Notes: generated by a model from the letters alone, not told the origin. Shown: positions 1 to 12,849, counted from the first letter of the stretch. The stretch is 64,000 bases of DNA from Rhinopomastus cyanomelas (GCA_013400115.1 VXBP01008204.1:2249804-2313803); one strand, 5' to 3'. A program made the numbers and translations.

Positions 1-371
1 ATTGCAATTTGAATTTTGAAAGTGATGGAAAACTTTCCTTTTCCTCGGAGCAGTCAGCCATGGTTGTTAATTCTGTCTGCTGTTAAGAAAATAAATAAAT
101 CAATCAGAAATAAAAAAGATCTATCTTTCATTTTTAATTCATGTCGTTTCAATTTCTAGCTGCTGTTTCTTTTAAAGACTTTGTCTAAAAATAATGAGCT
201 CTCTCCCACCTCTGCACTATATACTAGATATCCCCACTGGAGATACTTAAAGAATGTGAACAAGTTGCCTTTTAACCCCATTACAGACAGGAGGACACAA
301 ATCTCTCCTGTGATGCCTCCCCATTCACTTGTTAACACTGAACTTCAGGGACTACTTCTACAAGTTATCTA
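1..371. other. Non-coding stretch before first CR1
   Basis: AT-rich unique-looking sequence. Two overlapping open frames of about 60 codons on opposite strands have no recognisable protein content. The right-hand 30-40 bases may already belong to the CR1 that follows, because its 5' edge is hard to place. Confidence 0.5.
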
Positions 372-1135
372 CTCTCTTTGACAATCTGGGATTCTCTTGC
401 CAATGACACCAAGTTGGGTGGGTACGTTCATCTGCTTGAAGTTAGAGAGGCCCAACAGATAGATCTGGACAGGCTAGATTGATGGGTTGAAGCAAATTTT
501 ATAAGCTTCAGTAAGGTCAAGTGCCGGGTCCTGCACTTGAATCACAACAACCCAGTGCAACACTACAGACTTGGGTGAAAGAGGCTGGAAAGCTGCTCAC
601 CAGAAAGAGACTTGGGGGTACTGATTGATTATTGGCTATTTATGAGTGAGCAGTCTGCTCAGGCAGCCAAGAAGGCCAATGGAATCTGGTCTTGTATCAA
701 AAACAGTGTGGCCAGTAGGAGTGAGGAAGTGATTGTTTCCCCTCTGAGCACTGATGAGGCCACACCTTAAGTACTTGTGTTCACTTTTGGCCACTCAATA
801 CAAGAAAGACTCTGAGGTACTGGAGTGAGCCCAAAGAAGGGCAACAAGGTTACTGAAGGGTTTGGAGAACAAGCCTTATGATAGGTAGCTGAGGGAACCA
901 TTTATTCTGAAGAAAAGGAGGCTGTGGGGAGATCTTATTGCTGTCTACAACTACCTGAAATGAGGTTGTAGAGAGGTGGCTGTTGGTCTCATAAGTAATG
1001 AGTGATAAAACAAGCCAAAATAACCTCAAGTTGTCCTAGTGGAAGTTTAGGTTAAACATTAAGAAACGTTTCTTGATTGAAAGGGTAGTCAGGCACTGGA
1101 ATAGGCTGCCCAGGGAAGATGATTAAATTGATATC
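372..1135 (+). mobile_element. CR1 LINE, 5'-truncated, interrupted by a second CR1
   Basis: Sense-strand remnant of the 3' part of CR1 ORF2 (endonuclease/reverse transcriptase polyprotein). The first clear match is around 401-422, encoding an N-D-T-K-L-G-G stretch that corresponds to the sequence just after the catalytic A-D-D of CR1 reverse transcriptase. Typical CR1 words follow (GGGCAACAAGG near 840, the AGGAGGCTGTGGGGAGATCTTATTG region near 917, and the CACTGGAATAGGCTGCCCAGG region near 1094). Reading frames are destroyed by stops and indels, so this is a dead copy. The element stops inside its usual 3' region and resumes at about 1533 after a minus-strand CR1. Its 3' subfamily resembles the copy at 58412-58862. 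Confidence 0.85.
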
Positions 1136-1532
1136 AGAGAATCATTATGGATTGGTAGAGACCTCGAAAGATCATCTAGTCCAATCCCCCCACCACAGCA
1201 GGATCACCTAGACTGAGTCAAACAGGAACACATCCAGGTGGGTCTTAAACGTCTCCAGAGAAGGAGACTCCACAACCACCCTGGGCAGCCTGTTCCACTG
1301 CTCTGTCATCTTCACCGGGAAAAAGTTGCTTCTCGTATTGACGTGGAACCTCCTATGTTTCAGCTTACAGCCATTGCCCCTTGTCCTATCACTAGATGAC
1401 ATTGACAAGAGCCTGGCTCCATCCTCCTGACACCTACCCCTCAAATATTTATAGACATTAATGAGGTCACCCCTCAGTCTCCTCTTCCCCAAGCTGAAGA
1501 GACCCAGCTCCCTCAGCCTGTCCTCATAAGGG
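1136..1532 (-). mobile_element. CR1 LINE inserted within the preceding CR1
   Basis: Read on the minus strand this is the last 400 bp of CR1: the C-terminal part of ORF2 (the open frame contains the segment L-R-E-L-G-L-F-S-L-G-K-R-R-L-R-G-D and continues in frame to a terminal D-S-V), then a short 3' untranslated region ending near 1136. The frame is still open across the CR1 part (about 1208-1530), suggesting a younger copy than its host. The upstream residues of that open frame come from the host CR1 and are not part of the protein. It is 5'-truncated and cannot encode an active enzyme. It belongs to the same tail type as the copies at 23072, 29703 and 61860. Confidence 0.9.
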
Positions 1533-1626
1533 TTGACTTGGAGCTTAGGGATATGGATTAGCAGAGGGCTAGGTACAGATAGGTTAGTGGTTGGACTCAA
1601 TGTTCTGAAACAATTCTATGATTCTA
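1533..1626 (+). mobile_element. Displaced 3' tail of the first CR1
   Basis: This resumes the plus-strand CR1 that stopped at about 1135. It has the expected order: a TTGACTTGGAGCTTAGGGAT block, then TTAGTGGTTGGACTCAATG, then an ATTCTATGATTCTA octamer tail ending near 1626. Its position directly after the minus-strand CR1 marks a nested insertion. A few tens of bases of the host CR1 appear lost at the junction. Confidence 0.75.
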
Positions 1627-4600
1627 AAGGAGAAACCACTGTAAGTCAATAGTGATTTAAAGGCAAAAAAACCCATCAACTTTGAAAGGAAATTAGGACC
1701 TTAGCTGTCTGTTGTGACTCTTATGGCTTCACCTCCTCCCAGTAAACCAGGTTAAAGTAGTTTAGAACCAAATAAAGAAGCAAATAACATCCATGAATTA
1801 ATTTTTGTAGATTTGTAGCAATTTTTGGTAGATTTGTTCCAAGGAACAGTATCTTGTCTGTGAAGACCTGTCTGTTAGAATTATTTAAAAATTTCAGAGC
1901 TAAAGTAGGTCACAGCGGCTACAATGCAGTTGTTTCTGTTGTTTCACTGGAAAGTCTACCCAACAGTGTTGGACAGAGCATTGGAATTCAGGACAAAAGG
2001 ACAAAATTCTTTAAACCAGGGTAGCCAGCACCCCATCCTTACTGATCCATAAAGAAGACACGTGGCATTCTTAAACACACAGTAGTAGCAGGCACTCACC
2101 AATTGAAGGTGCATAAAAACATATAAAAATAACCCATTCAGCTTCTTATCTTGGCCTCCTCTCTCTGCAAAGTGACTTCCAAAGGGCAATTCTTTCTAAA
2201 ACTGATACCTAAAATAAATGGATTGCATTGCCATGTAATTTTTACAGGACAGAAAAGGATCCTTGCTAATTAATCTGATTTCGAGACACACATTTTTGTT
2301 TGTTTAAATTAGAAGATATAAGTCTTCATTGCCATGAATTTAGGTTTTACATCTCACACTGACTTCTCAAGCTGGTAGAAGGATTTTACTGGGTAAAGAG
2401 CCATACAACTATCAAACAGCATAAAGTGTAAAAGCCAAGAACACTCAACAAGAATGGCACACTCTACCTTCCCCAAGAAAAGGTGTTAAGCTACAGATAT
2501 CAACCCATCAAGTTGTTGTAACACTACGCAAGAAACCATAGATAAAAGGAAGAAAAATATTTCTTTTAGTGCTTTTTGACAGAGCTAATATTGTGGGGAA
2601 GCTTCATGACTACTTGAATACTCTCTACAAAAGTATTAATAAAATCTCAAATGAAGACCCAGGGGAGGAAGTCCTTAATCGTTACTGGGATCTGAATTGG
2701 CTTTGATTTGTTGTCCAAGTGAGAGCACTGCATTTCTGCAGGGAATACCTGTTTTCACCGGAGCAGAAATTATATCAACCCAAAAAAAGTGAATTAAGCT
2801 TAAATTTAGCAGTTTCTTTAGCTTGTTCCTGAATAACCCAATAACTGACAGGAGCAATACTCACCACAGAATCTGAGGAGAAAGATCTCCTGAGAGCAAT
2901 ACTTTCCTTTCTCCTACTCAAAAATGTACATGTGTTTCTTCTCATTCTTTCCTCTGGGCATAAGGCATCAAAAAGGAATAGAACTTCCTAAACATGTTCA
3001 CAATTTAAATGCACTGTGTGCTCGGATATGAAATAATCCGTTCCAAGTAATTGTAAGCACACTGTGCACATCCGTGTGCAGTGACAGAATGTGTAAAGAG
3101 GCATCTCCAGGAGGAAAGGAAGCTTTAACAGATGTCTCAGGTTTATGTGCAGAATACGTAGATGTGCGAAAACAAGTCAGTGCAATCCAGCCACATTTAA
3201 CTGATAGAATGTCTCATACAGCAGTGGTGTCACAAAGCAATTTCATGAGTTAATAGGAAAGCAGAGCTTGGTCCATATACTTAATTAATACTTCAGGTTA
3301 GTCCAAATTAAAACTAGAAATTTTCGGTTAATCTCGGTCTGGTTTTCATTAAGGTCCTAGAAGACATTTAGCTGTCACCTGGGTACAAGTATGGATAAGC
3401 ACCTTAATGACACTGGAGCTCTGAAGCCAAAGGCAGGCTTTGGATGGAGTCCAGTGAGCTCTGAAGCAAATTGCCATGACTTGATGATCTAGAAGAAAAG
3501 GAATAAAATATCTGGCCTGGCCCAACTATGCAGCTGGTAGCTTTCTTGCAGAGAACACTCACTTCTACCTGTGAATGGGGTGAACCTGTGACCTGGTGTG
3601 TATCAACCAAGCATTTCAATTCACCTCGGAGTCAGAAGGGATTAGCAGCTGTAGCTCCAGTCTCTAACCGTACATGGCTTGTAATTAGAAGGACTAGATG
3701 CACAGGTTATGTTGCAGTTCTTGGCATTTTTAATCGTCACAAGCATTCATTATGAGAAAAGAGCCCAACAATCCAAGGGGAAGAGCTCAGCAGGAAAAAA
3801 ACCTTTGGTTTAAGCCCATTCAGTTACTCTTCCTGTTGCCCTTTCCCACTTATCCTCTCCACTGTATAAAAACTTTTCTTCCTTTCTTCTGCACACTATT
3901 CTATCCCATCCCAGAATGTGTACCTACAAATCTTCAGCACCACACAGGTATCAGTACTAGGCACACCATTTTTTTTTTTCTTTGCAGAGTTTATTTTGCC
4001 CTCATGAAAGAGGCCTGGAGCCCAGCTGTTAACCAGACTCCTGGAGTTTTCTTAATGCTGTGCCAAAGAAGCAACCGTTCTGATTTAAGTAAACCAGAGC
4101 TTCTTATTAGGATCCATTGGGATAAGTAATCAAGTTGGAACATCCAGGAGAGGATCAACAGTCAATCAAAGTGTATCTCTATTCCCATTATACCAATATT
4201 TGTAGGACTAAGCAGTCATTACAAAGATCAAACTCAATTTAAGAGAAGAAAATTTACTCGATTTAATTTGACAAGGGAGTGATTATATTCTTACAAAGAT
4301 GTGATGTCTTTTCTGAGATCAGCATACACTTGGAGAACACGGTTAAGAGTTCAGTCCTGTAGCTCCTTCATCAAACCCCACAGGTTACCAGAGATGCAAC
4401 ACCAGTAAAACCCAACATCAGAGAGCAAAACTGCTGCATTGCAGTCCCTCCAAATGCAAGGGTCCTAGGTGATAAAATCAGTGCTGCTGCAGGATGAAAT
4501 TCAGCTCAGAAGCACATTACCATCCTGCTGCATCAGAACAGAGCACTGTTGAGAAGATAGCTTAATAGTTTGCATTAACACTTAACAAGCTAGAAACCTT

Positions 4601-7600
4601 TAATCTGAGCTCTCTAACACCTCAGGCATAAGAGAAATTCAAACCACAATATTCATCTCTGGTACTTACTGTACTTAATGCCAAACTGGCAGCTTTTAAA
4701 AAGCAAGCCTCATTATATGATCCCTAGGTGTGTGACCCCATCAGACCTGACCTCTACACCCTGTTTGCTCCCTAAAGACCCTCTTGAGAGGATGTGCTCA
4801 AGAGCAGCAATTAGTGTTGATTGAGATGAGATTCATTACAATGCAGATACCTGTCTAAGAAAAACTCATTTTGCTCCAATAAATGAGCAGCCATTGGTAA
4901 CAACTTTCAGAGAGTGCCAACAAAGCTGGCTCTAAACCGACGACTTATGTAGAGGTCTCTTCATCCTAACCTTATGTTCTTGGTCTGAGGGACAAAATGA
5001 CAAGATGACAAGCTGCTTCACTCTTTCGTTTATTATTAAAGAGCAACAATTTAATGAGCAGTTAAGTGAGAATTCAGTCACATTCATTATCCATCACTTA
5101 CCTCGACCAAGGCATGTATTTTTTGCCCTGAGCTTTGCCTTAACTTAGATATCTTATTGTGGATGTCTGACCAGCCTTGACTTCGCTGGCTCAGGACTCT
5201 TGATAAGAATCACTGGCAAAGCTGGTTTGCAGCACAGAAAAGAGTGAAGAGTTCCATAGATTGTTTAATAAAGGTAGTGTCATTTTCAATTATACAGCAC
5301 AAACACTCCAGTAAATTCTACGTCACATCACCAAGGAAACTTGCTGCAATAATTCCATCAAAGCCAAAGAGAGGATTTCTACAACAGTTTAATAATAACA
5401 ATGTGTTCTCCTCCGTTGCCCTTTATCCAAGGATATCAGTGCTTTTCACCCATATTAATTCATTTTCGTAACACAACTTCAGAGAGTAATTTCAGGGAAT
5501 TAATTGAGTACGACAATCCAGTGTATCCTAACTGTTGATCCCTTGACATCTCTCAGCAGAGCAATAAAAATCCCCATGAGCATCCTATATCACATGATGA
5601 GAAACTTCTTCCCCCACCTTATGCTTTGTGTAACGGGCATCTTGGCTGTGGGAAATGTAAAACTTAAGGAGGTACAATATTCTTGGACCTACTTTGTGGC
5701 TTGTCCAAATTGTCTTTTATAGTCCCCACTAAAAGTGCACGAGCCTGGAATACAAAGAGCCAGGAGTCACAAAGGCTGCTGGGTGATGAAGAACATAAAT
5801 AGTTGCATTTTTTTAACCATGACTCTTGCCCTGTGTGTCTGTGTGCAGACATGACATAAAATGAAGATGTTCACTAAAAGTGTGGTCAAAGAGGCATTAT
5901 AACAGGAATCAACTGAACAGACCCATCTGCTCACAAGATCTGTTTTCTTGTCACAGACTTGCTCTGTCACACGTGCCATGATATGTGCTGTGACACTTTT
6001 CCTGATCCGTGACTTGATTTCCCTGCTCAGGAAAACAGTCCTGTTCTGTTTACTGCAAGTGTGGTGCACAGGCTGACTCTCTCTTGTGCTTTTACACTCT
6101 AACACAGGAGACAAAAAAAGGCAGACTTGCAATTTAGGAACAGACTGTACTGCAGGTAATGGCTACAGCTCATATTTTTAGAGCTGTCCTTTTCCTCTAA
6201 CTTGTTTTCCCTTCATCCTTCTCCATCTTATCTCACATAGGTCAATCTGACCTATGTTCAGGTCATTGCAGGTCTTTTTATTGACTTTGCATTTTCAGTG
6301 AAGATTCATCTTCCCACTCTTCTAAATGTTAGTGTTCTCTCTTGGCAAATATGGATTTTTAACACTGCCTTTAGCGTGTTCAGATACAAATCCTTATATG
6401 CTGAAGGGCACATCACAAGGGAGAAATGGGAAAAGAAATCATATGTTGCCTGGACAAGAGGTCTGACCCATTGCACACAATTTGAGAAGATTTTCCCAGA
6501 ACCAGTGAAGGAATGGCAGCAGCAGAACACTCAAGCTATAGCTCAGCTTTTAATGAGACAACAGTGATTTCACACACAGAGTTAACTATCGATTTGGTCA
6601 TCACTGGCAGTTTGCAGGTGAAGTATCCCCTGCCCTTCCCTATAGCTTGTCACCACTCAGAAACATGGTACAGGACAGTAGCTGAAATGCCACAGCAGAC
6701 ACAAAGAGTGACTTGGGACACAGGATGGCTGTGTCTTGCAGAAGAAATACAAACCTACTAATTTGTTCCATAGCTGTAGGACATTTAATCCATACCAGCA
6801 CTTGCTCTCAGCTGGGGTTGATCAGTGTTTATTCAATGCTAAGTGTGGTTCATTAGGAGCAGAGACAGCCCTCCTGGTTTTCCTCTGTTTTCTTTTACTA
6901 TAGGCAGAATAAAATCATACTAGACCAAAGAACAGACCTTTTTTCTAAGTTTGCTGTCCTGTGCCCAGCTCCAGTCCACAGCAGATACTCAAGTAAGAGG
7001 GCAAGCAGTAATGATATCCCCCAATAAATGCCTCTCCAGATCCAACCAACAGTCAGAGCTTTCCAAGTGGATTCTTGCTTTATAAATAATACAGTTCATT
7101 TCTGGATCTCTTGGAAGCTCTTCATAAATTCTTGAGGTATGATACCTCAGCATATACACAAGGTCCAGTTCTGATTTGCTAACAACTTCACTCACACAAG
7201 ACTTGTCTTCAGTGGCCTTGCAAAGGTCAATGACACACTGAGCTCTGGCAGGAAAAAAGGTATGTGTGCAGTCTGATGAGTGGTCTTTCCTCAGACAGCA
7301 TGCAAGCACGATTTTAGAGAAACTCAGCAGTTTCTAGTGTGGTTTCTGAACCATTAAAAAGCCCAAGAGTGTTTGTGGTTATGGGTTTTCCTATTTGTCC
7401 ACACCGAAACCGAAATGGAAGGAGAGGTAGGCAGCAGGGCATCTCAAATTTGTCAGAGGCACGGAGAATTTTAAGTAGACAGCAGAGCAGAAATACCCCC
7501 ATTGCTCTCTGCAGAATGCTGTTAGTATTGTTTATTTGGTTTCGTGACTGAAGCTGGTATCCCGTGCAACTGCATTTTTCCATCTTCCCTTTCCCTCCCT

Positions 7601-8997
7601 GAATCACAAAGGCTTGTACAGGTAGTATGACTGCATTTCTCTATAAAGGTGAAACACCAGAGAGCAACTGAAATCCTGATGAATTCTTGTAAGATGTAAT
7701 CTTTGACTGACAGACACCACTATGAGTTAGAGTAGTGCTGTTGTTCTTCAGGACCTCGCAGAGATCTCTTTAGAGGAAACTTTTTGTAGAAAAACAAGAC
7801 AGAGCCATGAAGCTGTTTGGGCTGGGCTGAGTAGTGCACAGCATCTAAACAGATTTAACATCCACTAGTGAAACCTGTATTCAAATCCTGGATCAAAAGT
7901 GGGCAGAAACACAAACAGATAGATAAATACACAAATAGCTAGATGATGCCTTCTAAACAGGACAGTTTTCTTCTAATTAACTGAGGGAGTATTACTTGTG
8001 CCTGATCTTGTTTCATGGAGTCTTCGTATTATATCTTAATATCCTATTGCTAGGACCTTATAGCCTGTACACTTTTCAGGACCAATGAAACCCCATACAC
8101 TTTAAAACGTATGGAAAATGGGTGAAACATAACAAAAATGTAGAAAATGAGTGAAGTATAGTCAAGTCAGACTTGTGGCAACTATCTTCACAAATGCATG
8201 TACACACAGAGACATACATAAATTTAGATAGAAACAAAATTTCCAGCAATCTAATTTATTCTAGATTTTTGTAAAATCTTAAATTAGACTAGGTTTGAAT
8301 GCCAGCACTGGCTAGCATTAAAGGGCTCAAAGGGTTTGGCCTTTTTACTAAACTGCTCTGGAAATTATAATGCCTGAATCCAAAGGCTTATTTACATGGT
8401 TCACTGCCTCCTTGTATGACCTATTGACCATCTGCATAAGAGTTTCCTGGGCAATGAATTGAACTCAAACGTGTGATGATCCCATACTGGCAATGCTTTT
8501 AAAAAAAGGTTTTATTAGCTCCCAGAATGAAAGGTTTAATAAAAAAGTGACTCAACTTGTGCTAGACTTGTGATGCCAAGAGCTACAATGGGGGAGAATG
8601 AGTACTGAAAGAATTTTAGGGATGTATTTACATTTATAGAGAGATTTCAAAAGGAAGAAACAAAGCATGAGAATGGGAATAAGGAGTGAAGTACAGTGAA
8701 CAATAGATCCTAATAGATTACATAGAACAGAAAGCCACTGCGGCCACGAATATCCAAGGCGTGCATTAGCAGATGCACTTCCTAATTTCTGAAGTCTCTT
8801 GATACAAGCAATGTACTGCAAGTGTGGTGCCTACCCAGAAGCATGTTAAAAGAACTTGCATTCTGTATGCAGACAGGCAGGGAGTTAAAGGCTTTACAAG
8901 TTCTTTTACTGAACTTTGTGAGTGTGCTCCCTTTACGTGGCTCTCCAGCAAAGTGGGAATTTAACACTCCTGAGGTGAATCAGAAGGGAGGTGGTTA
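1627..8997. other. Long non-coding stretch, no gene recognised
   Basis: About 7.4 kb of AT-rich sequence with no CR1 or LTR visible. Several open frames of 60-125 codons occur (for example 3752-4129 plus, 5767-6132 minus), but they overlap frames on the other strand and show no family motif. The one notable signal is the nuclear-receptor-type palindrome at 6235-6275, listed separately. A run of ten or more T lies near 3969. Confidence 0.6.
6235..6275. promoter_or_regulatory. Perfect ERE-type palindrome followed by DR4-type half-sites
   Basis: Positions 6239-6253 read AGGTCAATCTGACCT, an inverted repeat of AGGTCA with a 3-base spacer. This is the textbook consensus for oestrogen-receptor binding, with no mismatch in either half-site. 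The palindrome extends to 10 bp per arm (6235-6244 and 6248-6257). Another AGGTCA follows at 6260-6265 and AGGTCT at 6270-6275. These two form a direct repeat with a 4-base spacer, the layout bound by thyroid hormone or LXR receptors with RXR, with one mismatch. The motif is seen directly; binding and a target gene are inference, and no promoter is visible nearby. Confidence 0.4.
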
Positions 8998-9555
8998 GCA
9001 GATTGAGAGAGGTTCTCCTCCCTCTCTACTCTGCCTTGGTGAGACTATCTGGAATACTCTGTCTAGTTCTGGACCCCTCTGTTCAAGAAAGACAAAAAAT
9101 TGCTAGAGGTAGTCCATCACATAGCCACAATGATGAAGGGAGTGGAGCATCTCCCTGATGAGGAAAGGCTGAGTGAGCTGGGTCTCTTTAGTTTGGAAAA
9201 AAAAGGAGACTAGGGGATGACCTTGTTAATGTTGATAAATGTGGAAAGGGTAGGATGGAGGATGGAGCTAGGCTCTTCTTAGTGTCATCTAATGATAGAA
9301 CACAGGGAAATGGGTGTAAGCTGGAATATAGGAGGTACCATATCAATATAAGAAGGAATTTCTTCACGCTGAGGGTGATGGAGCACTGGAATGGGCTGCA
9401 CGGGGAGGTTGTGGAGTCTCCTTCTCTGGAGATGTTTAAAACCCTCCTGGACATGTTCCTGTGCAACTTGATCTAAGTGATCCTACTGTGGCAGAGGGAT
9501 TGGACTAGATGATCTTTCAAGGTCTCTTCCAATCCCTAATGTTCTGTGATTCTGT
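8998..9555 (+). mobile_element. CR1 LINE, 5'-truncated, about 560 bp
   Basis: Sense-strand CR1 covering the end of ORF2 and the complete 3' end. An open frame at 9255-9476 encodes the CR1 C-terminal pattern (N-D-R-T-Q-G-N-G-C-K-L-E, then H-W-N-G-L, then S-P-S-L-E-M-F-K-T) and stops where CR1 ORF2 normally ends. The 3' end has GGGATTGGACTAGATGATC and a TTCTGTGATTCTGT tail. Upstream of 9255 the frame is broken by indels, so it is inactive. Confidence 0.9.
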
Positions 9556-11418
9556 AACACAATTTACACTATGATGACTGTAAGTTGACATTTACACAGT
9601 CACACAGCCTCTGCATGAAGAAACTCCAGACTGAGTTGTTAGTTTCTATTTATGTGCCATCTTGCCATCTCTAATGCACTAAGAACTGGAACAAAATAAA
9701 AATGCTCTGACTCAGTAGTTGTTTTCCTGCCCCTTTGGCAGACTTGCCACTAATTTAGGAAGACCAAAAGGGATCTTGGACATCTCTCAACTTCTTCTGC
9801 TCCTAATCTGAGTTTTTTATATTAAATAGTACACATTTTAATACAGGAGTCTGTAAACACAGCAGTGGAGGAACAGGGATAGGTATGTTTTGTCACTCTG
9901 TGCTGAGGGAAGTGATCTTCAGGATAGAGACAAGGACATCTGAAGAGTGAAGTGCCTCTAACTCTGACTAGCATTAGCAAAATCTGTTTTTCAGCCCTCA
10001 GATCTTCCCTTCCATCAAATGCACTTACCAAACTTTCAGATGAGTTTAATCCAATCAATTTGAAATCACTTTCAAGTTTATATCAGTGCAACTTTGCATC
10101 TAGGAAAACCTTTGATGAGCTCTTTACCAGGGCCTTGACTCTACAGCACTCAAGCATACTCTTCATTTTAAGCACATTCCTCAAACCTATTGATCTCAAT
10201 CCACTTCAGTGGATTATAAACATGTACTTAAATTTTGAGACCTATATTAGCACTTGCTTAATACAAATTTGTGAGTGCTGAAGTGGACTAGATTTAGATA
10301 CACTAAAGATGAAGCTGATCCTTTAATATTTTCCTAATTTGAATCAATTTATCACAGGCTTTTTATTAAATGTATTTCAGAGCTTGGGTATACTGAAAAC
10401 CAAAGCCTTGCAACAGAAGTGTGTCTGAAATGATATATTGGATGGTCAGATCAAGGCTCCTATGTCCTCATGTTAAAGCCATGAAGTGATAAGCATTCAG
10501 GAGCAAGGATTAGCTTGAAAGGCTTGAGAATAGAAGGAGGGAAAGGGGATTTGCACGCCAGATAAGCAAGTGGCCATTGCATTGCTGGTCACACATGAGT
10601 GAATTCAACATTTTTCAGGAAATACAGAACGCCCTAGAACACAGTAATCTGGTGGGATACCATCAGTACCACTCCACTGCTTCAGCTAGAGATGTTCCAC
10701 CCTGCTCCTAGAGTTACCTTTTTCCAAGAGTAACTCTACTGACACTTTAAAGGCTCAGCAGCCCCAAAGCTCTGTGTGTCAGCTGTACAGGCTTGGCTTG
10801 TGATAGTGTCAGTTTTACGCTCTGCATGGGAAGATCAGTGCCTCAATATTTAACCCTATGTAACAGGCAGCAGAAGCCTGAAGTTCAGGGTCTGGTGAAG
10901 AGCACACAACTGTTGTCAGGACACAGTCACACTGCCGTCTTGCCAAATGACTTGTGTTTATGCCACCACTCACTTTCCGAGTAAAGGCAGAGATATTGCC
11001 ACACCATGTCAACAATCTGATCCAGTATCTGATAGAGGAGAAGGCATATGAGCCCACAACAAATATTATTTCCCTGCTTTATCCAAGCTAGATCTCATCC
11101 CAACGCTTTATGCAGAACATGGCATGAAAGATTGGTTTAAGATATGAATCACCAAGAGTAATATCTCTTTGCTAATGTTGTTTAACATTCAGCTTCATCA
11201 CTTTTCTGTTTCATCCAAGCAGCCAATCTATTCCTTTGGGCTTCATATTGTCTAGACTTCAGCAATTTCCTGTGACAACAAGTTCAAATGTCTAATTACA
11301 CAACATGCAAAAAAGTGTTTCTTTTAATAGGTTTTGAATCTCCCAGAATTTCCCATCTTCTAACTGAAACAAATGACCATAAGAGTCAGTGACTCCATAA
11401 GAGTCTTTTCTACACTAC
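9556..11418. other. Non-coding stretch, nothing recognised
   Basis: Unique AT-rich sequence. The open frame at 9952-10281 (109 codons, plus) is opposed by one on the other strand and has no recognisable domain. Confidence 0.55.
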
Positions 11419-11664
11419 TGTGCTGGGTTTGCGTGGCAAGGAAGGAGCAGCAGAGATGTGTGATGAACTGAAGGAAACACCTATTCCCACCCCTGTTCCA
11501 CTCATGGCAAGGAAACAGAAATTGGGAACAATATTGACACCAGAAAGGGGTCGAGGGAGTGGAAAGTGTTTCAAGATTTAGTTTTCTTTTCCAAAAATGA
11601 AGGGGGAGAATGATAGAACGGCTTTGATGGGTGTCTGGAATCCAGCAAACATTAACCCATGACA
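11419..11664 (+). mobile_element. Probable solo LTR of an ERVL-like avian retrovirus relic, internally shortened
   Basis: The segment opens with TGTGCTGGGTTTGCGTGGCA, which resembles the 5' edge of common avian ERVL-type LTRs, and closes with a TTAACCCATGACA sequence. The ends form imperfect terminal inverted repeats (TGTGCTGGGTT against TGTCATGGGTT) with the TG...CA boundary of LTRs. A GGGGGAGAATGA stretch and a CGGCTTTGATGGGTGTCTGG stretch near the right end fit the 3' part of such LTRs. At about 246 bp it is short, so an internal deletion is likely. The flanking 5-mers (ACTAC and ATTCA) do not match, so no target-site duplication supports the boundaries. Orientation rests on this resemblance. 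No retroviral genes are present. Confidence 0.55.
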
Positions 11665-12849
11665 ATTCATTATTTGGTCTATTAACTTGGCTACTTGTAC
11701 TCATCTGTTTTCTAAGTTGTCACATTCCTCTCATGCCTCTTCACAGAGCAGTCTTCTGCAGTGCTTGGTATTTTGCTCAGCCTTTTCCAAATCCTCTCTA
11801 AGTCAGCCATATCCTTAAATGGAATGACCAGTACCTCAGCCAACACCAAGACAGGACTGCAGTGCTGATTTACATGATGGATTTATTGCTTTAGAGCTAG
11901 CCTTTCAAAAGAAAAATCTTAGTTCACTTGGACAGCATAGTCACCTGTAGACAATAGGTGTCTATTGTCTGTAGCCTAAGAGACACCTAATAAACAAAAA
12001 AAAATAGCCTAATAGCAAAAAACCCCAGAAAACTAGGTGTGCTGCACAGAAGTAGAGGATTGTGGTGCAGGAGGATTTATTGCTATTGATCTATTTACCT
12101 ATTTATTTATTTTTACTTCTGTTACCATGATCTAGTCATCATTCACCAATTCTGAGACTGCAAATTTGGAGGAAGGAGTCTCCTTTGGTTGATACAGTAA
12201 CCATCTATTTTTCTAAATATTATCCCCCTAGTGATTTCTTGTCAACATCAAACAGTTAGTGCTCATAAATGTATGCATTACAATTGCCAGAGTGAAGGAA
12301 ATCCCTTCAAAAGCACACAGAGCAAAGCAAGAAACGACTGGTTTCTGCCTTTCTAGTGCAAGAAGTAGAGGGGATCACATGAAATTTCCCAGCAACGTGT
12401 TCACAGCAGCCAGGACTTCAGTGCATAGCTGAGTTAAAACTATGGAATGCCTTTCTGCAGGCAACTGAACATGCAAAAACCTTACACAGCTTCACGTTTA
12501 GAGAAGAAAAAACTATGATGGATTATTAAACACAAAGATGTTCAGGAAAGTTCCAAACCACTTGTCGCTGGGTCTTGGAACACATACAAGGAAAGCCCTG
12601 CGTGCGTTCTCTGCCCTTAAGCTCTTCTTAGATATATGTGCTAGTAACTACTGCCAAAAGCATAAAGGTCTGAGGGCTAAAGCAGTCGCTGGTCTAACTT
12701 AGTGTGGCTCTTCCAATCATGTGTATGTTACAGCAGAGAGGATTTGAATCCTTGGAGAGATTTTATTTGCCACCATCTCTTTCCACTGCTGCTGTCATTG
12801 ATATTACTATCACTTTTACTATTAATCACACCGTTATTATGGATTGCAG
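11665..12849. other. Non-coding stretch with a short perfect hairpin
   Basis: No gene or interspersed repeat is seen. A 9-bp perfect inverted repeat with a 4-base loop lies at 11949-11970 (AGACAATAG / CTATTGTCT). An ATTT-rich run lies near 12095-12115. Confidence 0.5.

Noticed and set aside
11949..11970. 9-bp perfect hairpin with 4-base loop
   Set aside because: Roughly one such hairpin is expected by chance in 64 kb when several loop sizes are allowed.
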